The translations under genes and the position numbers were made by a program. The notes below the pieces were generated by a model. It saw nothing but the letters and a program-made list of their open reading frames with translations. It had not been told where the DNA came from and made no database searches. A DNA stretch of 64,000 nucleotides from Cupriavidus campinensis. Lineage in GTDB: Bacteria > Pseudomonadota > Gammaproteobacteria > Burkholderiales > Burkholderiaceae. The stretch is from assembly GCF_905397395.1 (NCBI RefSeq), contig NZ_CAJPVH010000002.1, forward strand, positions 1 through 64,000, written 5' to 3'. Positions 48,813 to 58,081 of the stretch are shown here, piece by piece. Each line of letters opens with the position of its first letter. Positions within the stretch are counted from its first letter, which is position 1.

Positions 48813-50645
48813 ATGTCCACCCTCCTCACCACCCCTCGCTGGCGCTGGCTGCCCGCCCCTGACACCTGGCAATACCACGCCCTGCTTGGTGCGGCGGGGA
48901 TGCTGGTGCTGGGGCCGCTTGGCTGCGTGGCGGCGGCTTACATGAACTTCTCGCTCGGGTTCTTTATTGGCGGGCAGGTGCTGGCCGGCATTCTGGGTTC
49001 GGCGGTGACGGCGGGATATGGCGCCGCCGGGCGGCATGGGGCCAACTATATCCAGACGGCGGCGGCGTCCGTGGCCGGCATGGGCGGGATGGTCGTGGTG
49101 ATCCAGGCGATGGGCTGGATGGGCATGGATGCGCCGCCGCTCTGGCACCTGATCGGCTACATGCTGTGCATCGGCATGTATGGCGTGGGTGTGGGCATGC
49201 TCTACACGCCCTTGCTGGTGGACCGCATGCAGCTGACGTTTCCGTCCGGGCTGGCCGTGGCCAACATCCTGCGGGCGCTGACCGATCCGGTGCTGCTGCG
49301 GCGCTCGGTGGCGCGGCTGGGCGGCGGTATCGCGCTCGGGGCGGTGGCCGGGGTGGGGGTCACGCGCGTGGCGTGGCTGGGTGCTATCGACCTGTCCGCG
49401 TCGACCTTCGGCGCCGGCATGATCGTCGGCGCGCGCATCGGCATCGCGGCGCTAGTCGGGGGGCTGGCGGGATGGGCGCTGACGCCGTATTTCGTGTCGA
49501 TTGGCTGGCTCGCGCCGGGTGACCCCTATCGCAAGATCACCTTCCTGATCGCGCTGGGCATGATCATGGGCGCGGCGCTGGTCGATGTGTCACTGCTGCT
49601 CGCGCGGGCCTGGCGGGAGCGCCTGCCGGCCACGCAGGTGCCGGCGCCCGCCGTCCCTGTCCCCGCCTCCCCTATCCCCGCCTCCCTTATCCCCGCCTCC
49701 CAGCGCGGCCTGCCGATGCGTTGGATCTGGCTCTGGGTGGTGGTCTGGGGCGCGGCGGTGGTGGCAACGGGCGCGGCGTGGTTCGGCCAGCCGGTGGGCT
49801 ACCAGCTGCTGGCCGTGGCGCTGGTGCTGGTGTTCGCGCTGGTCAACGGCATCTCGGTCGGCATGGTCGATGCGAATCCGATCTCGTCGGCCTTCGTGCT
49901 CACGGTGATCCTGATGGCCGCCGTGGGGCTGCGCGAGCCCCATATCGGCCTGATCGCCGCGACCGTGCTGCTGGTCTCCACGGCCGAGGCGTGCGACATG
50001 CAGCAGGACCGCTCCACCGGCTGGCGGCTCGGCACCAACCGGATGATGCAGTTCGGCTATCAGGTGGCTGGCATCGTCGTGGGCGCGGTGCTGGCGGTGC
50101 TGCTGGCGCGGCTGTTCATGCAGGCGTATCCGGTGCTGCGGCTCGACCAGACCCTGCTCCCGGCGGACCAGCAGCCGGCGCGCTGGACCTCCGCCATGAC
50201 CTACAAGATCGTTGGCGCGCTGCGCAGCATGACCGAGGACCGCTCCTACCAGCGGCTGGCGGTGTGGATCGGGGTGGGTATCGGGCTGGTGACCGAGGTG
50301 GCGCGCAAGGCGATCCGTGCCTCGGCCCGCTACCGGCGCTTCGCGCAGTCGGGCGGCGCCGGCAAGACCGTGGATTTCCTGCTCGATGCAGCGGTGCTGC
50401 CGTCGCCGTACGCGTCGTCGTTCGGTGGGTTTGTGAACCTGCCGGCCGCCGCGTGGATGGCGGCGGGCGGCGTGCTGGCCAGCGTGGTGGAGAGCGTGGC
50501 GAAGAACCGCGGGGCGCCCGCCCGCGATGCCGCGCTGCCCGAGGACATGAGCACGACTTCGCTGGTAGGCGGCGGGCTGATCGCCGGCGACGCGCTGGCG
50601 GCGCTGGCGCTGGGTGTAGCGGGGTTGGTGGCAGTGGTGGGCTAG
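48813..50645 (+). CDS. OPT-family oligopeptide/metal-chelate transporter
   Basis: The 610-residue membrane protein has about 14 hydrophobic helices. OPT signatures include AYMNFSLGFFIGGQVLAGILGSAV near residue 45, QLTFPSGLAVANILRALTD near 145 and ISVGMVDANPISSAFVLTVILMA. The substrate could be a short peptide or an iron chelate. A Pro/Ala/Ser-rich loop near residue 275-292 is made of an imperfect repeat (P-x-P-A-S). The start at 48813 is preferred over 48759 because the upstream codons overlap the iteron zone and are not family-like. Confidence 0.85.
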   Translation: MSTLLTTPRWRWLPAPDTWQYHALLGAAGMLVLGPLGCVAAAYMNFSLGFFIGGQVLAGILGSAVTAGYGAAGRHGANYIQTAAASVAGMGGMVVVIQAMGWMGMDAPPLWHLIGYMLCIGMYGVGVGMLYTPLLVDRMQLTFPSGLAVANILRALTDPVLLRRSVARLGGGIALGAVAGVGVTRVAWLGAIDLSASTFGAGMIVGARIGIAALVGGLAGWALTPYFVSIGWLAPGDPYRKITFLIALGMIMGAALVDVSLLLARAWRERLPATQVPAPAVPVPASPIPASLIPASQRGLPMRWIWLWVVVWGAAVVATGAAWFGQPVGYQLLAVALVLVFALVNGISVGMVDANPISSAFVLTVILMAAVGLREPHIGLIAATVLLVSTAEACDMQQDRSTGWRLGTNRMMQFGYQVAGIVVGAVLAVLLARLFMQAYPVLRLDQTLLPADQQPARWTSAMTYKIVGALRSMTEDRSYQRLAVWIGVGIGLVTEVARKAIRASARYRRFAQSGGAGKTVDFLLDAAVLPSPYASSFGGFVNLPAAAWMAAGGVLASVVESVAKNRGAPARDAALPEDMSTTSLVGGGLIAGDALAALALGVAGLVAVVG

Positions 50646-50652
50646 TCTCCCC

Positions 50653-52068
50653 TCACACCTCCTTCGTCATCCCCTTGAAGTCGATCCACTGGCCGAACTG
50701 TTCCTCGGTGACGTGGCCCGAGGCAATCGCGGCCTCGCGCAGGGACAGGTTCTTCTTCACGGCCAGCTTGGCGATTTCGGCAGCCTTGTCGTAGCCGATA
50801 TGCGGGTTCAGGGCCGTCACGGACATCAGGGAGCGTTCGAGCAGTTCCTGAATCCGTGCGCGGTCCGGCTCCACGCCTTCGACCATATGTTCGGCGAAGC
50901 TCGACGCCGCATCGGCCAGCAGTGTCACAGACTGCAACAGGCTATAGACGATCACCGGCTTGTAGGCGTTCAGTTCGAGCGTGCCCAGGCTGTTGGCCAG
51001 CGTGACCGTCGTATGGTTGCCGATGATGCGGCAGCAGACCATGGCGAGGGCTTCGGCCTGCGTCGGATTGACCTTGCCGGGCATGATCGACGAACCGGGC
51101 TCGTTGGCCGGCAGTTGCAGTTCGGCAAACCCGGCGCGCGGGCCCGAGCCGAGCAGCATGAAGTCCCGTGCGATCTTCAGGAACGACGACGCCGTGGTGT
51201 TCAGCGCGCCCGAGAGGTCGGCCAGCGCGTCATGCGCGGCCTGGAGCGCGAAGCGGTTGGCTGCCGGCTCGAACGGCAGGCCGGTGTAGCCGGCCAGCGA
51301 GCGGGCAAAGGCGGCGGCGAATCCCGGGGGCGCGTTCAGGCCGGTGCCGACCGCGGTACCGCCCTGCGCCACCGGCATCGCGCGCAGCATGGCCTGTTGC
51401 AGGCGCGATTGCGCGTCCGCCACCTGGGTCATATAGCCGGAAAATTCCTGGCCGAGGGTCAGCGGCACGGCGTCCTGCAGGTGGGTGCGGCCTACCTTCA
51501 CGATGTCGGCAAACGCTTCCACCTTCTTTGCGAAGGTTTGTTGCAGTTTCTCGAGCGAGGGGAGCAGCGTCTGCTGGATGGCGCGCGTGGCGGCGATGTG
51601 CATCGCCGTGGGAAAGCTGTCGTTGGACGACTGGCTGGCGTTGACGTGGTCGTTCGGGTGAACCGGCTTCTTGCTGCCGACCTCGCCGCCCAGCAGCTGG
51701 ATGGCGCGGTTGGAGATCACTTCGTTGAGGTTCATGTTGGTCTGCGTGCCCGAGCCGGTCTGCCAGACCGAGAGCGGGAACTCGGCCGGCCACTTGCCGG
51801 CGATGACTTCCTCGGCGGCCTGCTCGATGGCTTCGGCAATCTCGGGCTTCAGCACGCCCAGGTCGCGGTTGGCACGGGCCGCGCAGAGCTTGAGCACGGC
51901 GAACGCCTCGATCAGGGCCGGGGGCATCTTCTCGCTGCCGATGCGGAAATTCTGGCGCGAGCGCTCGGTCTGGGCGCCCCAGAGATGATCGGCCGGTACG
52001 GCCACATCCCCGAGGCTGTCTTTTTCGATGCGGGTGGCTGACGAGGGGTTTGCGGGCTTGGCGGACAT
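50653..52068 (-). CDS. fumC: Class II fumarate hydratase
   Basis: The 471-residue enzyme interconverts fumarate and malate in the citric acid cycle. Clear class II motifs are GSGTQTNMNLNEVISNRA near residue 105, HVNASQSSNDSFPTAMH near 142 with catalytic His, TVGRTHLQDAVPLTLGQEF-like KVGRTHLQDA, and the flexible GSSIMPGKVNPTQAEA loop near 325 with the catalytic Ser. It is iron-free and oxygen-stable in the family. It is convergent with the OPT gene. Confidence 0.96.
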   Translation of the reverse strand: MSAKPANPSSATRIEKDSLGDVAVPADHLWGAQTERSRQNFRIGSEKMPPALIEAFAVLKLCAARANRDLGVLKPEIAEAIEQAAEEVIAGKWPAEFPLSVWQTGSGTQTNMNLNEVISNRAIQLLGGEVGSKKPVHPNDHVNASQSSNDSFPTAMHIAATRAIQQTLLPSLEKLQQTFAKKVEAFADIVKVGRTHLQDAVPLTLGQEFSGYMTQVADAQSRLQQAMLRAMPVAQGGTAVGTGLNAPPGFAAAFARSLAGYTGLPFEPAANRFALQAAHDALADLSGALNTTASSFLKIARDFMLLGSGPRAGFAELQLPANEPGSSIMPGKVNPTQAEALAMVCCRIIGNHTTVTLANSLGTLELNAYKPVIVYSLLQSVTLLADAASSFAEHMVEGVEPDRARIQELLERSLMSVTALNPHIGYDKAAEIAKLAVKKNLSLREAAIASGHVTEEQFGQWIDFKGMTKEV

Positions 52069-52203
52069 GGACGGACTCCTTGAGGGAAGGCTGCAGGATC
52101 AGGCAGGACTGCTAGCATAGCCTTCCCGCGTCACATTCGCGCCGAAGCCCCTGTCGCCGTCAGGCGGTTAGATTGCTGTGCATGTTGCGGCGATGCCGGC
52201 AGG

Positions 52204-52554
52204 TCAGGCGGTCATCTTGAGGCACATTTCCATGCAGGCCTGGCACGCCGCGGCGCATTCCTGGCAGTGCCAATGGTCATGTCGCTCACATTCTTCCTTG
52301 CACCATTTACACACTTCGGCGCAGTCTTCACAGACGAGGGGCGCAAATTCGCTATTGCGCAGCATGTAGGAGGCGGCGAGGGTGCAGATGCCGGCGCAGT
52401 CCATGTCCAGGGCGATGCAGCGTGTCATCTTCCGGGCGTCCTGCTCCTCGAGGCAGGCGGCCGCGCACTTCAGGCAGGCCGCCGCGCAGGCGTTGCAGGC
52501 GGCGATACAGTCGGCATACCGTTCAAAATTCTCTCGCACTGTGGGTCGAATCAT
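52204..52554 (-). CDS. Cys-rich four-helix copper-storage-like protein (DUF326/Csp)
   Basis: The 116-residue protein has 19 Cys, mostly in CxxxC and CxxC spacing along helices (DCIAACNACAAACLKCAAAC, then CEDCAEVCKWCKEEC and CQECAAACQACMEMC). That is the pattern of cytosolic copper storage proteins (Csp3), which bind many Cu(I) ions inside a four-helix bundle. There is no signal peptide. The start at 52554 follows GGAGGA 7 bases upstream. It stands alone between fumC and a small zinc-ribbon protein. Confidence 0.88.
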   Translation of the reverse strand: MIRPTVRENFERYADCIAACNACAAACLKCAAACLEEQDARKMTRCIALDMDCAGICTLAASYMLRNSEFAPLVCEDCAEVCKWCKEECERHDHWHCQECAAACQACMEMCLKMTA

Positions 52555-52772
52555 CGGGTGTCCTCCTTGGGGGTGGGTGGTCGACAACCAGCAACCGTTA
52601 TCCACAATAGCAGGCGCCCCGGCGTCCTGCCGCAATGTGGTGTGGTCTACAATGGCCGCCTCAGGTTCGGCGCCGTCAGCGTTGGATAGTTCCGGCCCAT
52701 TCATCTGGATGGCCGGAGAAGCGTGAAGAAGTTGAAAATTGGCAGCGATAAGCTGCAAGAAAGGACGGCATC

Positions 52773-53144
52773 ATGGGTGAAGCAAAACGGCGGGGCACGC
52801 CCGAGGAACGGGCGCAGCAGGCGCAGGCACGGATCGACGCCCTGCGGCCCGCACAACTGGTCTGCGGTGCGTGCAAGACCTCATTCACCAATTTCGATGC
52901 GATTCCGGCCCCCGGCCTGCGCGGCATCGACGCCGTGTTCGGCGGCCAGTGCCCGAGCTGCGGCAACGATGTGGTCGTATTCAAGGGCGAGCCCCAGGCG
53001 GTGGCCGAGGCCATGCTGGCCTACGAGAGGATGATGGGCGAGAGCGCGCGGCTGGGCTACCAGTCGGCCGATGGCCGGCACGTGCCGTTCGACGAGGCCG
53101 CGCCGCAGGCATCGGACGCTTCCGACGACTCGACCAAGCACTGA
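52773..53144 (+). CDS. Small zinc-ribbon hypothetical protein
   Basis: The 123-residue protein begins MGEAKRRGTPEERAQQAQ and has two Cys pairs, LVCGACKTSF near residue 31 and GGQCPSCGNDVVV near 60, which would hold one zinc ion. The middle has YERMMGESARLGYQSADG and the tail is acidic with Ser repeats. It is probably a small regulatory or RNA/DNA-binding protein; no function is assigned. Confidence 0.75.
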   Translation: MGEAKRRGTPEERAQQAQARIDALRPAQLVCGACKTSFTNFDAIPAPGLRGIDAVFGGQCPSCGNDVVVFKGEPQAVAEAMLAYERMMGESARLGYQSADGRHVPFDEAAPQASDASDDSTKH

Positions 53145-53162
53145 GCCGCCGGGCGGGTGGCG

Positions 53163-53178
53163 CTTTCAGCGCCGAAAG
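53163..53178. promoter_or_regulatory. parS-like site 28 kb from parAB
   Basis: CTTTCAGCGCCGAAAG differs from the parS core at one base. It also overlaps a small hairpin (GGCGCT-TTC-AGCGCC), so the match could be by chance. Confidence 0.4.
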
Positions 53179-53208
53179 TCCCCCGGCTGGGCAGGTCCTG
53201 GCCGCCCC

Positions 53209-55194
53209 TCAGGCTTCCAGCGCCATCAGCTCCGCCGGGCCAATCTCGTAGCGGCCCCGGCCGAGCGCCTTGGCGCGGTAGAGCAGCGTGTCGGCCATGC
53301 GCTTGAGTGTCTCGTCCGTCATCGGGCTACCGCGATAGAGCGCCACGCCGATGCTGACGTCCACGTCGGCCATCACGCCGTCGAAGTAGAAGCGCTGGCC
53401 GATAGCGTCGAGGATGGACTCGGCCACGCGCTGGGCCGTGGCGGGCGAGGCGATGTCTTCCAGGATGACCGCGAATTCGTCGCCACCCAACCGCGCCACG
53501 TGGTCCTGGTCGCGCACGCAGCGGCGCAGGCGCAGGGCGAACGACTGCAGCAGCATGTCGCCCGTGGCATGGCCGTGCGCGTCGTTCACCGCCTTGAAGC
53601 GGTCCATGTCGAGGAACAGCAGCGCCATCAGACGATTCTCATCGCGGCTGCGCGCCATGGCGGCGTGGAGCTGGCTCTCGAAGGCGCTCCGGTTCTCAAG
53701 CTGCGTCAGGTGATCGGTTTGGGAGATCCGCGCCAGCCGCTGGTGCTCCAGCTTGCGCTGCGTAATGTCCTGCACGTGGATGTGCACCCCCACCACTTGC
53801 TTGCCATCCTCGCTCCATTCGGGGCGGTAGCTCATTTCCATCCAGTGCGGCTGCGGCGTGCGGTATTCGCTCTCGAACGTGATCACGGCACCGGCCAGCG
53901 CCTGTTGCAGGTAGGGGCGCGCCAGCGCGTAGCGCGCCTCGCCCAGCACCTCGCGCACGGTCTTGCCCCGGATCTCCTCCACCCGCATGCCGAACGCCTG
54001 CTCGTAGGCGACGTTGTTGAAGACGTAGCGCTCGTCGTTGTCGATAAAGGCCAGCAGCGAGGGCAGGTTGTCCGTGACCGCGCGCAGCCGGCGCTCGCTG
54101 CGCGCCAGTTGCTGGCCGCGCTGGCGCACATCGCGCATCAGGCGGATGAACGCGCGGGTCACGTCGCCGATTTCATCGCGCTGCGGGCGGCGGGGCAGGC
54201 GCTCGAAGGCGTCGGCATCGTCGGCGCTGGCCTGCACCACCTGATGCAGCCGCGATAGCGGCATGAGCAGCCGCCGCACCGCCAGCCAGATCAGCAGCGC
54301 CACGCCGCCCAGCACCAGCCCGGCCATCATCAGGAAACGCCGCTGCATCTGGCGCAAGGGCGCGTAGGCCTCGCGCGCGGGCAGCACGGCAATCAGCTCC
54401 CAGCCCGTGGTGGACATCAGGTGGCGCGCAATCACGGGCCGCTCCGGCATCAGGAATTCGAGCGTCGCGGGCTGGTCCGTCTCGCCGCAGGTGTCACCCA
54501 GGGCGCGGGCCGGCTGGCGTGCCTGACGGGTGTCCGGATGCTGCACGTAGACCGGCCTGGCGCCCGCCGACACCAGGCAATAGAACCCGGTGTTGCCCAG
54601 CCGGCTATGGGCGATCTCGACCAGGAAGTTCGAGCGCGACAGATCGAGCCAGCCGCCCACGAGGCCCAGAAACTGTCTGGACGCCGAGACCACCGGCATC
54701 GCCACCAGCACGCCAATCGTGCCATCGACGCGTGCGTGGATCGGCGCGGCCACCACCGGGTTCAGCGTGCGCACCGCCTCGCGGAAGTAGTCGCGGTCGC
54801 CCACTTCGATCGGCGGGCCCGATGACGTCAGCACGCTGCCATTGGCATCCGTCACCACCACTGAATTGAACGCCGCCGGCACAGGGATGGTCTTGCCGAT
54901 GACGTCGAGCAGATCGGCCCGCACGTCCTCCCGGGCCCGACCGCGTGCATTTTCCAGCACCGCGCCAATCTGTGGCGCCATGTGGGCCAGCATCACGGTG
55001 CGGTCGTCCATGGCGGTGTCGAGCTGGTCGGCGGAGAGCTTGACGATGGAGTCCTGCTGGTTCTGGAGCGCGTCCTCCAGGTCCCGGTGCGCGTAATACA
55101 GCGAGCCGAGCACGATGCCCGTCCCGAGCACGGCGGCCAGTACCGTGGTGATGAGCGCGATGCGCGCTTTCAGGGAGGGTTGGAGGCGGGGCAT
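53209..55194 (-). CDS. Membrane diguanylate cyclase (Cache-HAMP-PAS-GGDEF)
   Basis: The 661-residue protein makes c-di-GMP from GTP. A first helix (about residues 10-32) is followed by a periplasmic Cache-type sensor (about 35-280), a second helix (about 290-310), HAMP, a PAS domain (about 370-490, NLPSLLAFIDNDERYVFNN) and a GGDEF domain with ARLGGDEFAVIL near residue 571. An RxxD inhibitory site (RDQD) lies five residues before GGDEF, so feedback inhibition by product is likely. The start at 55194 was chosen since the helix begins right after it. It is divergent from the GGDEF-EAL gene. Confidence 0.9.
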   Translation of the reverse strand: MPRLQPSLKARIALITTVLAAVLGTGIVLGSLYYAHRDLEDALQNQQDSIVKLSADQLDTAMDDRTVMLAHMAPQIGAVLENARGRAREDVRADLLDVIGKTIPVPAAFNSVVVTDANGSVLTSSGPPIEVGDRDYFREAVRTLNPVVAAPIHARVDGTIGVLVAMPVVSASRQFLGLVGGWLDLSRSNFLVEIAHSRLGNTGFYCLVSAGARPVYVQHPDTRQARQPARALGDTCGETDQPATLEFLMPERPVIARHLMSTTGWELIAVLPAREAYAPLRQMQRRFLMMAGLVLGGVALLIWLAVRRLLMPLSRLHQVVQASADDADAFERLPRRPQRDEIGDVTRAFIRLMRDVRQRGQQLARSERRLRAVTDNLPSLLAFIDNDERYVFNNVAYEQAFGMRVEEIRGKTVREVLGEARYALARPYLQQALAGAVITFESEYRTPQPHWMEMSYRPEWSEDGKQVVGVHIHVQDITQRKLEHQRLARISQTDHLTQLENRSAFESQLHAAMARSRDENRLMALLFLDMDRFKAVNDAHGHATGDMLLQSFALRLRRCVRDQDHVARLGGDEFAVILEDIASPATAQRVAESILDAIGQRFYFDGVMADVDVSIGVALYRGSPMTDETLKRMADTLLYRAKALGRGRYEIGPAELMALEA

Positions 55195-55544
55195 GCTGAC
55201 AAACGCGGGCAAGACGAAAGGCGAGGGCACGCAGGAGTGGAGAACAATGCTGCTCACGCACTTCCCATGCCTGATTCCGGGGGTGCGGCAGCGGGGCAAC
55301 GTACCACGCATCACCCGTTTGAGTCAGCCGGGGGAAACGGCGTTGACAAGCCCCATGCGTTGCTGCCCGCCCCGCCGCGCATGTGTGTGCGGAAGCACTG
55401 TGCGCCGTTGGGCCGGCACGGTATAGTGCGCCCGGCGTAGCGAGTTTGCCCCCCAAACGAGGGGAGCCGGCGCCCCCCGGCCCGCGATGCAGGCCCGGGA
55501 TATTCACCGTTTTCAGCGTTTCCACCGTCTTTTATCCTGCCTTC
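55195..55544. other. Divergent region between the two c-di-GMP genes
   Basis: About 350 bases that must hold both promoters. I see no strong consensus promoter or operator dyad. Confidence 0.35.
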
Positions 55545-57038
55545 ATGACCTTGTCCACGTGGTTGCCCGTTCTGTCCTGGCTGCTGGTTGCAGCGGGCGG
55601 CGCCTTGGTGGGCTGGATGGCGCGGGCGTGGTGGAGCCGGCGGGCTCCCGGGCAGGTCAGCGCGGCACAGGCGACGCAGGACCAGACCGAGCGCCGCCGC
55701 GTGGACGAGTACATCCGCCATCTGGCCCAGCATGACGCGCTGACCGGGCTGCTGAACCGCGCCGCGCTGCACAGCCGCACCGAGGCCGTCCTCGACGATG
55801 CGCGCCGCCAGGGCGGGCGCGTGGCGCTGCTGCTGCTGGACCTCGATCACTTCAAGCACATCAACGAAACCCTCGGGCACCCGGTGGGCGACGATGTGCT
55901 GCGCACGATTGCCCAGCGCCTGCGTGGCACGGTGCAGCCGCGCGACGTGGTGGCGCGCATGGGGGGCGACGAATTCGCCGTGGTGCTGGGCGGCCTGCGC
56001 CATGACAGCGAGGCCGAGCTGACGGCGGCCAAGATCCTGGCGCGCGTGTCCGAGGGCTTGCAGCTCGCCGGGCACCTCGCCGGGCAGCCGCTGCGCGTGA
56101 CGCCTTCGCTCGGCATGGCGATCTATCCCGACGATGGCGAGACGCTGACGGACCTCCTCAAATCCGCCGATTCGGCCATGTATGCGGCCAAGCGCGGCGG
56201 CCGGGCGCAGTTGCGGCGCTTTGCGAGCGAGATGGCCGAGGCGTCGCTGACCCGCTTCACGATCGAGGCACTGCTGCGCCGCGCGCTGGCCGAGCAGGAA
56301 TTCCGGCTGCGCTACCAGCCCATCGTCGACCTCGTCACGCTGAACGTGGTGGGCGTAGAGGCGCTGATCGCCTGGGAAACTCCCGAACGCGGCGTGATGC
56401 AGCCGTCCGAATTCATCCCGATTGCCGAGCAGTGCGGGATGATCGACGCGCTGGGCGAGTGGACGCTGGCCACTGCATGCCGCGAGATCCAGACCCTGCG
56501 CACCGAACTGGGCCGCGACATCGACGTGGCGGTGAACATCTCGCCCTTGCAACTGCGCCGCGCGGACTTCCCGGAGACCGTCGCGCGCTGCCTGCAAGCG
56601 GCCAGCCTGCCGGCGCCGAGCCTGACCATCGAGGTCACCGAAGGCATTCTGGTGGATGGCGGCGAGACTACGATCGAGTCGTTCCGGCGCGTGCGCCAGC
56701 TGGGCGTGAGCGTGTCCATCGATGACTTCGGTACCGGCTATTCGGGGCTGGGCTACCTGACGCGGCTGCCGATCAGCAAGCTCAAGATCGACAAGTCATT
56801 TGTCGATGACCTGGCCATGCCCGGCCACGACCGCGCCGTGGCCGCCGCGATCATCGCGCTTGGCCATCAGCTGCACCTGCACGTGGTGGCGGAAGGCGTG
56901 GAGTCGATGGCGCAGCTGGAATTCCTGCGTGGCGAGGGCTGCGACGCGGTGCAGGGCTTCCTGTTCTCCCAGCCGCTGGGCTTCAGCGCGCTGCGCGACC
57001 TGCTGCTGGCCGGCAACGGCTTCTCGCGCGTGGCCTGA
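55545..57038 (+). CDS. GGDEF-EAL protein, c-di-GMP turnover
   Basis: The 497-residue protein has one N-terminal helix (about residues 8-28), a GGDEF domain (RMGGDEFAVVL near 140) and an EAL domain starting VEALIAW near 271. In the EAL part the metal and catalytic residues are present: NISPLQL, EVTEGIL, IDDFGTGYSGLGYL, KIDKSFV and AEGVES. The GGDEF part has no RxxD site before it (RDVV instead). It could act as phosphodiesterase with a GTP-sensing GGDEF part, or be two-way. It begins 350 bases from its divergent diguanylate cyclase partner. Confidence 0.9.
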   Translation: MTLSTWLPVLSWLLVAAGGALVGWMARAWWSRRAPGQVSAAQATQDQTERRRVDEYIRHLAQHDALTGLLNRAALHSRTEAVLDDARRQGGRVALLLLDLDHFKHINETLGHPVGDDVLRTIAQRLRGTVQPRDVVARMGGDEFAVVLGGLRHDSEAELTAAKILARVSEGLQLAGHLAGQPLRVTPSLGMAIYPDDGETLTDLLKSADSAMYAAKRGGRAQLRRFASEMAEASLTRFTIEALLRRALAEQEFRLRYQPIVDLVTLNVVGVEALIAWETPERGVMQPSEFIPIAEQCGMIDALGEWTLATACREIQTLRTELGRDIDVAVNISPLQLRRADFPETVARCLQAASLPAPSLTIEVTEGILVDGGETTIESFRRVRQLGVSVSIDDFGTGYSGLGYLTRLPISKLKIDKSFVDDLAMPGHDRAVAAAIIALGHQLHLHVVAEGVESMAQLEFLRGEGCDAVQGFLFSQPLGFSALRDLLLAGNGFSRVA

Positions 57039-57075
57039 GGACGTTCCGGCACCCATCCGGCGCCCCATCCGGCGC

Positions 57076-57092
57076 CGCAGAAACGGGTACGC
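57076..57092 (-). repeat. Dispersed RepA iteron
   Basis: CGCAGAAACGGGTACGC, an exact inverted consensus copy 38 bases after the GGDEF-EAL gene, about 28 kb from the array and the farthest copy to the right. Confidence 0.8.
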
Positions 57093-57134
57093 CTTGAGTG
57101 CGCCTTGGGTACGCCTCAGGTACGCTCCGACCAT

Positions 57135-57172
57135 GAAAAAACCCGGCTGGCGCTCAGGCGCACAGCCGGGTT
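57135..57172 (-). terminator. Terminator of the winged-helix gene
   Basis: Read on the minus strand, AACCCGGCTG and CAGCCGGGTT (57140-57172) form a hairpin followed by six T. Confidence 0.8.
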
Positions 57173-57193
57173 TGTCTTATCCGGGGACGGGGC

Positions 57194-57520
57194 TCAGCCG
57201 TTGACGGTGGACGCCGCCGCATCCTCGCCATTGGGCGAATGGAGCCGGCGGTACAGTTCGTCGATACGCAACCGGCTGCTGGCCAGTTCCTCACGTCCCT
57301 GCTCGGTCAGTTGATAGACCCGCCCGATACCGTCGCGCAATACACTTTCCAGATAGCCATCCATCTGCAACGCGCGCAGCAAAGGCCGCACCGTGCCGAT
57401 ATCCACCTGGAATCCGTACTCCATCAGCATTTCTGCAAGCATGGCCACGGTGGCGGGCACCTCCATGGCGAATTGCAAGACGTAGACGCGGGCTAACAAG
57501 CCAAGGAACTGTCGTTTCAT
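57194..57520 (-). CDS. Small PadR-like winged-helix regulator
   Basis: The 108-residue protein begins MKRQFLGLLARVYVLQFAMEV, continues with a winged helix (VAMLAEMLMEYGFQVDIGTVRPLLRALQMDGYLESVLRDGIGRVYQLTEQGREELA) and ends with a short helical segment. The fold and the length fit the PadR-like group of small repressors. It has its own terminator. The target is unknown. Confidence 0.78.
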   Translation of the reverse strand: MKRQFLGLLARVYVLQFAMEVPATVAMLAEMLMEYGFQVDIGTVRPLLRALQMDGYLESVLRDGIGRVYQLTEQGREELASSRLRIDELYRRLHSPNGEDAAASTVNG

Positions 57521-57633
57521 GAGGCAGGCAACGCAAAGGGGGGACTGACGGTTGACGCGGATTTTACCGCGCGCGCTGCGGCGCTGCCCGTGAGATGCCG
57601 AAGTCGCATACGATAGGCGCGTGTCCGACGGCA

Positions 57634-57669
57634 GAAAAAAAAGAAGCCGCCAGGGTTGCCTGGCGGCTT
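57634..57669 (-). terminator. Orphan intrinsic terminator, minus strand
   Basis: Read on the minus strand, an 11-bp perfect stem (AAGCCGCCAGG with its complement, 57644-57669) has a four-base loop and ends in a T-rich run of ten bases including eight consecutive T. It may close a small RNA transcribed from about 57.85 kb. Confidence 0.7.
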
Positions 57670-57932
57670 GTCGGGAATGCGTCGGAGGGGTCAATTAACT
57701 CTGGCGCAGAACAGAGTTTAGCGGAATCGAATACGCGATGTCACGCCCTGTGCTAAGGCTCCCCACAAATGGGGGGTAGGTATGTAAGGCATCCGAAAGC
57801 GATATTGCGGCCAATCCGCAACATTGGTGATCTTTGCCCCACTTTTGGGCAAGTTTTGGGACTTTTAGCGCGTGTTCTTCGACCCCTTCCGTGGTCAGGA
57901 TCAGGTCCGATTCCAGCGCGCAGCCTGCCGCC

Positions 57933-57997
57933 GGGCGCAGTGTAATGGCAGTACCGCGTCACGGGTCGGGGAGTTCGACCCTCCGACGACACGCCCC
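57933..57997 (+). pseudogene. tRNA-like remnant
   Basis: The segment opens GGGCGCA, has a D-arm-like GTAATGGCAGTAC, a T-loop-like GTTCGACC and closes with CGCCCC. It is about 65 bases, too short for a whole tRNA, and an anticodon arm is not recognisable. A chance resemblance is quite possible. Confidence 0.2.
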
Positions 57998-58081
57998 ATG
58001 CCGATCAATTTCTCGTCGTTTTGTATCCAATGCGCAACAGTTTCGCGGCGCGCGCCCGAATCGTTGCTTCTCACCAAGGCC

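Larger units (their letters stand above)
57521..58081. other. 561-base gap before the EamA gene
   Basis: It contains a strong minus-strand terminator (57634-57669) with no annotated gene ahead of it, and a tRNA-like remnant (57933-57997). No protein gene is convincing. Confidence 0.4.
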
